This document shows, piece after piece, positions 31,273 to 40,116 of a stretch of 64,000 nucleotides of DNA. The stretch spans positions 1,488,001-1,552,000 of the forward strand of contig AP014719.1 in NCBI GenBank assembly GCA_001549895.1. Direction: 5' to 3'. The DNA is from Arthrobacter sp. Hiyo8 (GTDB lineage: Bacteria > Actinomycetota > Actinomycetes > Actinomycetales > Micrococcaceae). The notes beneath the pieces are model-generated. The model was not told where the DNA came from and did not search any database. It worked only from the letters and a program-made list of their open reading frames with translations. Position 1 is the stretch's first letter; every line of letters begins with the position of its first letter. The position numbers were made by a program, and so were the translations under genes.

Positions 31273-32636
31273 TGGGCTGCTCCAATCATTTCTGCCTCAA
31301 GTTCGGTGGAAGCGGCGTCGTTGCCGCTGCCAGCCTGGGAAAGGTGCGGGTAAAGCGGGAATTGCTCGGCGAGCGCGGTAACCCTCCCCCGGAGTTCGAC
31401 GGCGGCCTCGTCTCCCAAGGTGCCGCTGCTGTTTGTGCCAGTGCTGGCGGAGGCGATCAACGCCGTCGCGATGATGTCCGCGACCTCCGCGAATTCCCTG
31501 GCACCGAAGCCGCGTGCGGCGAGCGCCGGGTGCCGATGCGGAGTCCGGAGGAAACCATCGGCGGCCGGGGTCGAACGGGACGGCGTTGCGGTTCACGGTG
31601 ATGCCGATGCGGTGCAAGGTGTCCTCGGCCTGCTGGCCGTCCAGTTCCGAGTGGCGCAGGTCAACGAGGACCAAGTGGACGTCGGTGCCTCCGTTGACCA
31701 CCGAGATCCCCGCTGCGGCCACGTCGTCCTTCAGGAGTCGTTCGGCCAGGAGCTTGGCGCCTTCCAGCACCCGTGCTTGGCGTTCCTGGAATTCAGGCTC
31801 AGCCGCCATCTTGAACGCCACGGCCTTGGCCGCGATCACATGCTCCAGCGGGCCGCCTTGCTGGCCGGGAAAACCGCGCTGTTGATCTTGCGTGCGTATT
31901 GTTCCTTCGACAGGATGACTCCGCCGCGCGGGCCGCCGAGTGTCTTGTGGGTTGTGGTGGTCACGACGTCGGCATACGGCACCGGGTTGGGGTGCAGTCC
32001 CGCTGCGACGAGGCCGGCGAAGTGGGCCATGTCCACCATGAGGTAGGCGCCCACGAGGTCGGCGATGCGGCGGAATTCTGCGAAATCCAAGTGGCGCGAG
32101 TAGGCGGACCAACCGGCAACGATCAGCTTCGGGCGGTGTTCCAGGGCGAGGGCTTCCACTTCCGCCATATCCACCCGGAGGTCGGATTCGCTGACGTGGT
32201 ACGGGATGACGTTGTACAGCTTGCCGGAGAAGTTGATGCGCATGCCGTGGGTCAGGTGGCCACCGTGCGCGAGGTCGAGGCCCATGATGGTGTCCCCCGG
32301 TTCAAGGAGCGCGAACATGGCTGCGGCGTTGGCCTGGGCGCCGGAGTGCGGCTGGACATTTGCGGCTTCGGCGCCGAAGAGGGCCTTGACGCGATCGATG
32401 GCCAGCTGCTCGATGACGTCCACCTGCTCGCAGCCGCCGTAGTAGCGCTTGCCGGGGTAGCCTTCCGCGTACTTGTTGGTCAGGACCGAGCCCTGTGCCT
32501 GCATGACGGCTGCAGGAGCGAAGTTTTCGGAGGCGATCATTTCCAGCGTGGACTGCTGGCGGATGAGTTCCTGGGCGATCGCCTGCTCAACCTCCGGGTC
32601 CGCCTGGGCGAGTGGGCGGATCAGCGGTTCAACCAT
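31269..32636 (-). CDS. glyA: Serine hydroxymethyltransferase
   Basis: Condenses glycine with 5,10-methylene-THF to give serine. About 456 residues after repair of three missing bases, each in a C or G run (near 31868, 31570 and 31522). The PLP lysine motif [17 protein letters not shown] and the N-terminal [20 protein letters not shown] are clear. First gene of the sox operon; AAAAGGAG sits 7 bases ahead of ATG 32636. Placing glyA first couples SoxA's methylene-THF to SoxB's glycine product. A second, housekeeping glyA elsewhere would be expected. Confidence 0.96.
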
Positions 32637-32666
32637 CGTGGTCTCCTTTTGAGATACTTATATTTA

Positions 32667-32693
32667 CTGACTAATCAGCAACTGATATATTAG
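32667..32693. promoter_or_regulatory. Double dyad in glyA-gntR gap, probable GntR operator
   Basis: CTGACTAATCAG (32667-32678) and CTGATATATTAG (32682-32693), two 12-base near-palindromes 3 bases apart, in an AT-rich stretch 30-57 bases ahead of the glyA start. The divergent GntR/FCD gene is the obvious candidate protein. Confidence 0.5.
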
Positions 32694-32789
32694 AACTGTT
32701 GCCATAGTATGTTGAAGATCACACAGCCGTCAACAGTCCGGCGGCAACTGAACCGCCAGACTTGGAATTGTGGCAAACGGGAGAGGCAC

Positions 32790-33461
32790 ATGAGCACTGC
32801 ACTGGAAGCACCGGACACAGGCACGCAGGGAACGTCCTTGGCGGAAAACGCCTACCTGCTCCTGCGCGACCGGCTCATCATGCTGGACATCAAACCCGGA
32901 GACCCCATCAACGACGGGCAGGTCGCCGCGGAGCTCGGCATCGGACGGACACCCGTGCGCGAGGCCATCAAGCGGCTGGAAAGCGACCACCTTGTGGTCT
33001 CATATCCCCGCCGCGGAACCTTCGCCACCGGCGTCGACATCACCCAACTCGCGGACGTCTCGGAAATCCGCGAGCTGCTTGAGCCCTTGGCGTCACGGCG
33101 GGCTGCCCGCATGGCCAGCCCGAAGCTGAGGGAAGAACTGCGCGAGGTCGCCGCAGCCATCAGCGGCCTGGAGGCACACGACGCCGGCCAGCAGGACCTC
33201 ATGCGCTACGACATCCAGGTGCACCGGCTCATCTACAGGGCCGCGGCCAATCCGCACCTTGAGGACGTGCTGATCCGCTACGACAACCTGGCAACCCGCA
33301 TCTGGTGCCACATGCTGGACAAGATGCCTTCTGTGACGAGCCACGTCGCAGAGCACGCAGAACTGCTCAGTGCGATCGCCGACGGCGACGAGGACCGGGC
33401 GGCAGCGCTCGCCCTGCACCACGTGGCGAGTTTCGAAGAGTCGATCCGCAAGGTCCTCTAG
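32790..33461 (+). CDS. GntR-family regulator, FCD/FadR subgroup
   Basis: 223 residues. N-terminal winged helix (LILMLDIKPGDPINDGQVAA-type region, IGRTPVREAIKRLESDHLVV) and an all-helical FCD ligand domain with metal-binding residues in DIQVHRLIYRAAANPHLEDV and ATRIWCHML. Divergent from the glyA-sox operon, so probably its repressor, with glycine, sarcosine or a related acid as effector; that is inference. ATG at 32790 follows GGGAGAGG. Confidence 0.88.
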   Translation: MSTALEAPDTGTQGTSLAENAYLLLRDRLIMLDIKPGDPINDGQVAAELGIGRTPVREAIKRLESDHLVVSYPRRGTFATGVDITQLADVSEIRELLEPLASRRAARMASPKLREELREVAAAISGLEAHDAGQQDLMRYDIQVHRLIYRAAANPHLEDVLIRYDNLATRIWCHMLDKMPSVTSHVAEHAELLSAIADGDEDRAAALALHHVASFEESIRKVL

Positions 33462-33482
33462 GTCCGGCACCTACGCTGGCGC

Positions 33483-33596
33483 CTAGCCGTTTCTCTTCCA
33501 GTGCTTCGGCCACTTCACGTTAAACAGCAGCAGCCCCAGCAAGAGCGCATCAACCGTCATTACTCCCGCCATGAAGTAAGCCCAACCGATGATCAT
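33483..33596 (-). CDS. 37-residue single-pass membrane protein
   Basis: MIIGWAYFMAGVMTVDALLL and then GLLLFNVKWPKHWKRNG: a single hydrophobic helix with a basic, Trp-containing tail. ATG at 33594-33596 with a GGTGGTGATCGAG ribosome-site region. Convergent with the GntR gene, 22 bases from its stop. Function unknown; small membrane proteins of this size often attach to a transporter. Confidence 0.4.
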   Translation of the reverse strand: MIIGWAYFMAGVMTVDALLLGLLLFNVKWPKHWKRNG

Positions 33597-33769
33597 GGCT
33601 CGATCACCACCAGTCGGCGGCCCGAGGTGCGGGGTTGCATCACAACACACATACCAATCTCCTGACCCGGATCCCCCAGTCAATCGATAGTCCACCAAGT
33701 GTGGCACGACGGCGCCCAAGAAGGAACGGCTTTGGCGATCGACGGCGGGCCGCACTAAAGGAATTGACA

Positions 33770-33809
33770 ACGACGGCGACGTGTCCTTTTCGGGGCGTGT
33801 CGCCGTCGT
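33770..33809. terminator. Hairpin in accessory region
   Basis: ACGACGGCGAC (33770-33780) and GTCGCCGTCGT (33799-33809), an 11-base perfect stem with CTTTTC in the loop, between the 93-residue membrane protein stop and the 37-residue gene. The stretch 33597-33836 otherwise holds no gene. Confidence 0.5.
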
Positions 33810-33836
33810 GCGCGCCTGAGCATTGAACAGCGGGAG

Positions 33837-34118
33837 CTACACTTTCGAGACCTCGCCGCTGTGGGGGCCAATGGTTCCCGTCTGCAGGCTCAGGAGCGTC
33901 AAGAGGATGACCATTCCGAGCAGCACAACGGCCGTGGCCAAGGTGAGGGTGCGGTTCCGACTCGGGGCTTCTCTGGCTGCAAGAAAGAGGGCAGATCCTG
34001 ACAGGACAGCAGAGATAGCTGTGAATGGATAGAGCGGCAAAATCAACAAGATGGCCGCTCCCAGCAGGAAAAATCTGGAGAGCGCAACGCCTGAGCGCTT
34101 CCTTACCAAGGGCTGCAT
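33837..34118 (-). CDS. Small two-helix membrane protein
   Basis: 93 residues with two clear membrane segments, FFLLGAAILLILPLYPFTAI (15-45) and ATAVVLLGMVILLTLLSL (62-80), and a loop AREAPSRNRTLT. AAAGGAG lies 11 bases ahead of ATG 34118. It overlaps the end of the secreted protein gene by 16 bases, so the two are co-expressed. No known family recognised; an immunity or anchoring partner of the secreted protein is conceivable. Confidence 0.55.
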   Translation of the reverse strand: MQPLVRKRSGVALSRFFLLGAAILLILPLYPFTAISAVLSGSALFLAAREAPSRNRTLTLATAVVLLGMVILLTLLSLQTGTIGPHSGEVSKV

Positions 34119-34795
34119 GATTGGTCATCTCCTTTTTGACCATTGCCGTGACCTATGATCCGCACGCAGGGGCGAGGCGACGACACGTCCCAACCCCCGA
34201 CACCGAGTTTGAATTCGCGCTGTCCGACAATTTTAGCCGAGCCGCCCGAGATGATTGCGTGCCTGGAGACCTGGCCATTGTCGCGCCACCCGATTGCAAA
34301 CGTCTCACCCCACGTGCCGTTGAACCATGAATGTGTTGCTGACGAACCGTTGCCACACCATCCGCCACTAACGGTCAGCTTGTAAAGCCACCCTCCAAAG
34401 GCATTCGTGCCTATCACCCAGGATGAAGTGTTCCAGCATCCGGAAGCCAGAGTGCCGAACTGAGCCGGCGTTATTCCCTTCAATGTGGATTTCTTGGCCA
34501 GACTATCTGCCGGCGCGTAGCTTTTCGGCGAACTGATGACATTCGCGACCGCGCTATAGGCCTCAAACAAACCAAGCTCTTCCGAGCCGAGCGATTTGGC
34601 CGCAAGCTCGGGATTGTCGGACTCAAAGACCTTGCGCGCTACGGCCTCAGCCTTCGCAGCTTCCTTGGGTGCGTTTTCCACTCTCGCCGGAGCGCCTCCC
34701 GCGTTGGCATCGACGTCAGCTATGGCGGGTGTCCCTGTTGAAGCGGCTAGGAGCGCAGCCATGGCCAGACAGGCCAGGATCCTTTTGATAATCAT
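34103..34795 (-). CDS. Secreted Cys/Trp-rich protein of unknown function
   Basis: 230 residues. Signal peptide MIIKRILACLAMAALLAAST with a cut near PAIA; ATG at 34793-34795 follows TTGGGGACC. A charged helical region (EAAKAEAVARKVFESDNPEL) precedes a beta-rich C-terminal half with four cysteines and many Trp/Gly: CWNTSSWVIGTNAFGGWLY, SGGWCGNGSSATHSWFNGTW, and the end SCSPW. The four cysteines probably form two disulfides. No catalytic motif is seen. A Trp/Gly-rich secreted protein with a small membrane partner recalls bacteriocin loci, but no firm family match can be made by eye. Confidence 0.5.
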   Translation of the reverse strand: MIIKRILACLAMAALLAASTGTPAIADVDANAGGAPARVENAPKEAAKAEAVARKVFESDNPELAAKSLGSEELGLFEAYSAVANVISSPKSYAPADSLAKKSTLKGITPAQFGTLASGCWNTSSWVIGTNAFGGWLYKLTVSGGWCGNGSSATHSWFNGTWGETFAIGWRDNGQVSRHAIISGGSAKIVGQREFKLGVGGWDVSSPRPCVRIIGHGNGQKGDDQSCSPW

Positions 34796-34974
34796 TTGGT
34801 CCCCAATCGTGAAACTGTCATGGGCGTGGTCGACGACCCGCCTCACGAAGGCCTCATCGATGTTCCTTTTCGGTAATCGAAAGAACAGATACACCGAGTT
34901 CTTTAAGGCGCGACGGGGCCTTCATCGCAAACGCTAACAAGGGAAAACTGCACTGAGTGGTCTTCCGAATCAAA

Positions 34975-35291
34975 ATGAGTGGCGAATCGCCATATTTGAG
35001 TGGTAGCGAGGGGAAGCACGTTAGAACGTTCGTAGCCGCCGTGCTTCGACGATACGACCACCATCCTTGGGAACTGGTTCTGTCAGAGCTTCATCGCGTT
35101 ACCGGAACTTCACGGAGCAGCACTGCAGACGATGCAGCGGTTGGGCCAAACGCTCGGCGGGGGCCTCTTCCGGGTGCCGGTTGGGCAGCCGCCGATCTGA
35201 GCAAGGTGGATCCTGACGCCGGCGGAGATGGAAAGCATTCCTCGCGACCTCAATTCACGGTCACTCTGCGCCGGTTGCCACCGAGACATTT
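34975..35291 (+). other. Decayed coding remnants, no intact gene
   Basis: Protein-like fragments occur in different frames: ESPYLSGSEGKHVRTFVAAV (from 34984), NWFCQSFIALPELHGAALQT running to a stop at 35200, and MESIPRDLNSRSLCAGCHRD with a CxxC pair, ending in TGA at 35317-35319. None makes a complete gene, and no NAD-binding SIR2 motif is present. It reads as the scar of one or two genes ahead of the truncated DUF4020-type gene. The strip 34796-34974 shows no gene. Confidence 0.35.
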
Positions 35292-37612
35292 TTGTCGTAT
35301 CAGCCGAACAGCCGCCCTGAAGACCCTACGGTGCTCAGGGCGGCTCTCAGGCCTTACCTCGTGCTCACGCGACGATGGTCCCTTGATGGCTCCGAGGATC
35401 TGACAACTCTCCCCGACGCCGAAGTGCATTGGAACACCAAGGAGCGCAGTCTCACCAAGCACGTCTTGAAGGTCATCGAGGCGACCGTACCCGGCGACTT
35501 GATGCTGGGAGCGGTACTCGAAGACTCACTGAGCGCCGCTTACGACCTTCTCGACGCTTATCACGGCCTACGCTCGTGGGATCCGCTCAACTTTCGTCGC
35601 TCGGCAATCGAACCGCACGGGCAGGATCGGTTTCGCCATCCCGCGGACGCAGTCATCGATGGGCTGCGAGCGTACGGCGAGAAAGCCCTGCTCGCACGGC
35701 CGGACCTGCCCGAACGGTGGTGGTCGATCGGTCGAGACCTCTTCCGACGTCTCGCGCTACATTTGGTCGCACTTGACGCCTCGCGGTCGTACGACGAGAA
35801 GATCTCGTGGCTGCTAGAACGATCTGCTCTCTACGAAACTACTCTCAAACACGAGACTTATCGCATCCTCAAAGTGTCGGCGGAAAAAGCATCGAAAGAA
35901 GCACGAGATCACCTCCTTTCGGCCGCACAAGCCGGGCCTAGCCTTCCCAAAGACGTCACGGAAGACATCCTCGACCGTGAACAGCACACCAAATACGCAA
36001 CCTACAACTTGCTTGTATGGCTGACCCAAGTTGCGCCCGGATGGGCTGAGGCCGGCACAGCCCTTGCAGAGGCACAGGACGCAAACCATGTTTTCGCCCC
36101 GCGGGAGAATCCCGACTTCGACAAGTGGATGACGACCGGCACCTGGGGCGGAAAACTGCCGATGGAACTGGATGACTTTATCGGGTCCCTTGAAAAGGAT
36201 CCCGCTGGTACCGTCGATGACCTCCTAGCCGGGGACTACTCGGAACGGAGCTTGAACGAACCAGAGTGGCGCGACGCTCTTTCTCTCGTGAGCCAAGTGG
36301 CTGAGTCCCGCCCCGACCTCGGCGAACAACTTTGGGCCCTCGTCGATGATCGGCCAGACCGCGGTTCTCAGGCCGACGACCTTCGCCGAGCTATTGTCGA
36401 TGGTTGGGCGGAATCGGCTCTGGGTGCGATTGCCAACACCGTCGTCGCACGAGTTACAACACAAGTCGCAAGTTTAGAATCCGCTCGCTCAGTCGGCCGA
36501 TTCCTGCTGGAGCAGGTTCGAAAGCAGATCGAGAGTGACGAGACACCGGCTCTCGCGGCGATGCGCCGCATCGCCCTCGACCTTTGGAGGAAGCATGGCC
36601 ACTCGTTCACGCATTCCGAGGCAGCGGACCCGAACTCGATGGCACCGCTTACCTCAATTCTTGGCCAGGAGACCTCGCCCAGTACTGGATGGCTGAGGTT
36701 GATCGACGATGGCGGAAACATCGTGATGACTGGTTGGGCCTCAGCGATGACGAGCACGAGGCTCTTACGCAGCTTCTCTGCGGGCCGGCGCACGCGTTCG
36801 ATGCCACAGGACCCGCTCTGGCGAGCCACTTGTTCTTCTTATTCGCTGCCGACCCGGCCTTCGCGACAGAGCACCTGCTCCCGTTATTCCGTGCTGACGC
36901 GACCGCGCCGTTGTTTTGGCCTCCCTACCTTCGCCACCCTCGCTACAACGACAAGCTGCTCGCCGCTGGTTTCCTGGACAGTATCATCGCAGAGTGGGCG
37001 CGGCTCGACTCGCTAAGGGTCAACGAGCTCCAGAATCAATTCTTCGGCCTGGTCATCTCGATCGTGTCCTTCGCTGGTATCGCCCCGGAGTCGCGCCAAA
37101 CCCTGCTCGATCAGAGCGTTCTTGCCGCCGACGGAGCGCACGAAGCGGAGTTTGCTCAGGCGGTGGTGTATTTCCTTCGTGCAGACGGGGTCGACGGTGC
37201 TGAAGTGTGGAAGCGATGGCTTCGCGCCCACCTGACATCTCGACTGAACGGCGTGCCGAGAAGGCTGAACGTCGAAGAACTATCCTGCTGGGCTGACACC
37301 GTCTCTTACCTCGGCGATGGCATTCCCGAGGCGACCGAGATGCTCCGCAACCGCAGCATCGGTCTCGGCGATCGGTTCATCCGTCCGGACTTCCCGGAAG
37401 GAGCGCTCACCCTTTACGGCCCGGTTCTGGCATCGCACTTCGCGGAACGCATTCGCAACTCGTCACCCGGCGACTATTTCACCGTCCACCAAGTGAACGA
37501 GCTGATCGATGCGATGCGAAATACCCTCGGCGACGCAGGGGTACAACCGTTAGTGCACGCGGTGACGACGAGAGGATTCATTGGCGGCAGCACCGACCAG
37601 CGACGCTCGTGA
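35292..37612 (+). pseudogene. N-terminally truncated SIR2/DUF4020-type protein
   Basis: About 773 residues of a large, mostly helical protein. The segment FRRSAIEPHGQDRFRHPADA with the neighbouring DVIDGLRAYGEKALL, and the C-terminal LNSWPGDLAQYWMAEVDRRW, look like the helical body and DUF4020 end of large SIR2-domain proteins thought to act in phage defence. The N-terminal SIR2 NADase domain expected in such proteins (near 1,200 residues) is absent. One base is missing near 36640; the end is otherwise intact. The apparent TTG start at 35292 has no good ribosome site. Codon use is less GC-biased than in neighbouring genes, which fits acquired DNA. The family call is from memory of motifs, so moderate. 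Confidence 0.5.
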
Positions 37613-37810
37613 GGGGCGCTTCCTCATCATCGTTGTCGAGCTCGGCCGGACGCATGGCTGCGGCTCGATACCGATCTCGCCGACGCGCAACGGGCGAAGC
37701 CGATGTGAGTGATCGCGGAGGCGAGCGTCCACAAGTCAGCGGCCATGAGGAGCACTGGAAGACCCCTGCATACTCTGCACTGGACGCGCCTTGGAAGCCG
37801 AAGCGCTGCG

Positions 37811-38548
37811 TCAGCCGGGGCTGAGAACGCAGAACTCGTTGCCCTCCGTGTCGGCGAGGCACACCCATGGCACGTCGCCCTGGCCGACGTCGGCGTCCGT
37901 GGCGCCCAGGTCCCGCAACCGGGCCACCTCCGCCGCTTGATCATCTCCGGGGTACGGCCTCAGGTCGAGATGGACCCGGCCGCGCGCGGCATTCGCGGCG
38001 GGAGTCCGGACGAATTCCAAATACGGCCCAACGCCCTTGGCCGAACGCAGCCTCGCAAAATCATCAGTCTCCTCGTGCACAGTCCAGTCCATCGCCCCGC
38101 TCCAGAACCGCACCATGGCCCGCGGATCCGCACAACTGACCACCACCGCGGCGATCGGCCCGGTGTCCTGGTAGATCGGCCGAGGCTCCAACACGCAGAA
38201 CACGTTGCCCTCCGGATCGGCCAGGACCGTCCACGGCACATCGCCCTGGCCGATATCGGCAGGCGTCGCGCCGAGCTTCACCAGGCGCGCCACAAGCTCC
38301 GCTTGATGGGCCTCAGAGGCGGTGGCGAGGTCGAGGTGGGCGCGATACCTCACCGTTTCGGGGTCAGGCACAGTGACGACATCGACGCAGACGGCGGCGG
38401 GGTCCGGCCCGGTGAAGCCCGCGGGTTCAACATTGCTCACACCGGGGCCTTCGCTGGAAATATCCCAACCAAGCGCCTCCGCCCAAAACCGGCCCAGAGC
38501 CGAGTCGTCCCGGGCCTTGAAATTCACTTGAACAAGTCGCAGTGCCAT
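37811..38548 (-). CDS. VOC (glyoxalase-fold) family protein
   Basis: 245 residues made of two similar halves, each a VOC module: VNFKARDDSALGRFWAEALG and VVVSCADPRAMVRFWSGAMD, and ADPEGNVFCVLEPRP and ADTEGNEFCVLSPG. Each half ends in the conserved Glu-containing strand. Members range from dioxygenases and lyases to antibiotic-binding proteins; no specific substrate can be named. It is divergent from the IclR gene with a 78-base gap. The stretch 37613-37810 contains no convincing gene. Confidence 0.8.
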   Translation of the reverse strand: MALRLVQVNFKARDDSALGRFWAEALGWDISSEGPGVSNVEPAGFTGPDPAAVCVDVVTVPDPETVRYRAHLDLATASEAHQAELVARLVKLGATPADIGQGDVPWTVLADPEGNVFCVLEPRPIYQDTGPIAAVVVSCADPRAMVRFWSGAMDWTVHEETDDFARLRSAKGVGPYLEFVRTPAANAARGRVHLDLRPYPGDDQAAEVARLRDLGATDADVGQGDVPWVCLADTEGNEFCVLSPG

Positions 38549-38626
38549 ACCGCCCGATCCTATAACCAGGCAATACCCGGCTGAGCGGCAACATCCCAGG
38601 ACACGCTGACCGGAGAGGCCGCGCAT

Positions 38627-39478
38627 TTGACCGTGTTTGAGACGATGAACCACATGGACGCTGATGCTAGCCCTGCCAACGACCCCGATTCCGATCCGGG
38701 CGGTGCGCACCACGCGGGTGTGCAGTCCGTGGACCGGGCCATCACCGTGCTCGAAATCATCGCCCGCAACGGCGATGCCGGCGTGAGTGAGATCGCTGAG
38801 GAAATGGGCGTCCACAAGTCAACGGCATCGCGACTGCTGAGCGCCCTGGACGCCCGTGGCATGGTTCAGCAGAACCACGAGCGCGGAAAATACCAACTCG
38901 GATTCAACATCCTGCGCCTGGCCAGCGCCATTCCGGCCCGCCTCAGCTTGGTAAAGGAAGCCCGGGAAGATCTCGAAGCCCTTGCGGAGAAGTTCGCCGA
39001 GACCGCCAACCTGGCCGTGCTTCGGTCAAATTTCGCGGTCAACGTGGACCAGGCCATTGGCCCCAACACGCTTGGCACGCAGGACTGGATCGGCGGGCTC
39101 ACCCCGCTCCACGCCACCTCCAGCGGCAAGGTCATGCTTGCAGCGCTGCCGCCTGGGACGCGTGACCGAGTTCTCAGGGAATCCGGCCAGGCACGATACA
39201 CTCCGCAGACCATCACCGACCGCGACGAGCTGGAGCGGCAAATGCCGGTCATTGCGGAGGCCGGGTACGCCGCCACGTATGAAGAACTCGAGCGCGGACT
39301 CAACGCCGTCGCCGTTCCGATCCACAACCACAGCGGCATGGTGATCGGAGCCATCAGCCTTTCCGGGCCGGCCTTCCGTTTCGAGCCGGAAAAAATACCC
39401 GGCCTGCTCGATGCGCTCAAGCAAGCCGGGTATTCAATCAGCGTCAAGATGGGTTACACAGCAGCCGGCGGCGCCTAA
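38627..39478 (+). CDS. IclR-family regulator (betaine/C1 locus)
   Basis: 283 residues. Helix-turn-helix GVSEIAEEMGVHKSTASRLL (about 53-72) and an IclR effector domain (LTPLHATSSGKVMLAALPPG and GYAATYEELERGLNAVAVPI). TTG at 38627 follows GGAGAGG by 8 bases; ATG at 38645 is an alternative. Its stop overlaps the converging MBL gene by 4 bases. It heads the formaldehyde and betaine-demethylation block and is the best candidate for the TTGCG-N5-CGCAA sites at 43670-43803. Confidence 0.88.
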   Translation: MTVFETMNHMDADASPANDPDSDPGGAHHAGVQSVDRAITVLEIIARNGDAGVSEIAEEMGVHKSTASRLLSALDARGMVQQNHERGKYQLGFNILRLASAIPARLSLVKEAREDLEALAEKFAETANLAVLRSNFAVNVDQAIGPNTLGTQDWIGGLTPLHATSSGKVMLAALPPGTRDRVLRESGQARYTPQTITDRDELERQMPVIAEAGYAATYEELERGLNAVAVPIHNHSGMVIGAISLSGPAFRFEPEKIPGLLDALKQAGYSISVKMGYTAAGGA

Positions 39479-40116
39479 GCGCCGTCGGCCTGGCGATCCA
39501 GCGCTGCCTGGGCGAGGTTTTCCGCCTCGGCTTTGATGGTGGTGTTGTCGCCGTGCCCGGTGCGGACCACGGTTTCCAGCGGAAGCGTCAGGAGGCGTTC
39601 CCGGATCGAGGCCAGGATGGTCGGGTGGTCGCTGTGCGACCTGCCCGTCGCCCCCGGGCCGCCGTTGAAGAGGGTGTCGCCAGTGAACACCGTGCCTTCG
39701 CTTTCCAGGTAGAAGCACGTGGAACCCGGTGAGTGGCCCGGCGTGTGGAAGGCGTGCAAAGCCGTGCCCGCCACTTCGAAGACGTCGCCGTCCGTGATGT
39801 AGCGGTCCGGGCCGGCGTCCGGGTACAGCTGCTCCCACAGGACCATGTCTGCCGGGTGAAGGTGGATCGGCGCGTTCACTGCCTTCGCGACGTCGAGCGC
39901 TGCTCCGATGTGGTCATTGTGCGCGTGGGTGAGCAGGATGGCGCGCACCTTCCGGCCACGGACCTGGCCGATGATTGCCTCCGCGTCGTGCGGCGAATCG
40001 ATGATCACGCATTCGTCGTCGTTGCCGACGATCCAGACGTTGTTGTCCACGTCCCACGTGCCGCCGTCGAGCGAAAACGTGCCCGAGGTGACGAGGTTTT
40101 CGATGCTGACGCTCAT
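39475..40116 (-). CDS. MBL-fold hydrolase, candidate S-formylmycothiol hydrolase
   Basis: 213 residues, intact metallo-beta-lactamase fold with [19 protein letters not shown] (HxHxDH), [24 protein letters not shown] and the final HGDN. Glyoxalase II-like. Its ATG overlaps the stop of mscR (ATGA), so the two are expressed together; in mycothiol-using actinobacteria this neighbour is thought to hydrolyse the S-formylmycothiol made by MscR, giving formate. That role is inferred from context. Confidence 0.85.
   Translation of the reverse strand: MSVSIENLVTSGTFSLDGGTWDVDNNVWIVGNDDECVIIDSPHDAEAIIGQVRGRKVRAILLTHAHNDHIGAALDVAKAVNAPIHLHPADMVLWEQLYPDAGPDRYITDGDVFEVAGTALHAFHTPGHSPGSTCFYLESEGTVFTGDTLFNGGPGATGRSHSDHPTILASIRERLLTLPLETVVRTGHGDNTTIKAEAENLAQAALDRQADGA

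Noticed and set aside
32637..32789. Glycine riboswitch ahead of glyA
   Set aside because: The 30-90 bases available ahead of glyA are AT-rich and show dyads for a protein, with no glycine aptamer structure.
33483..37612. Mobile element or prophage
   Set aside because: No integrase, transposase, tRNA target or flanking repeats could be seen; called only an accessory patch.
37613..37810. Possible small gene after the DUF4020-type gene
   Set aside because: The longest plus frame is Arg/Ser-rich with no ribosome site or homologous feel; antisense to nothing but not convincing.
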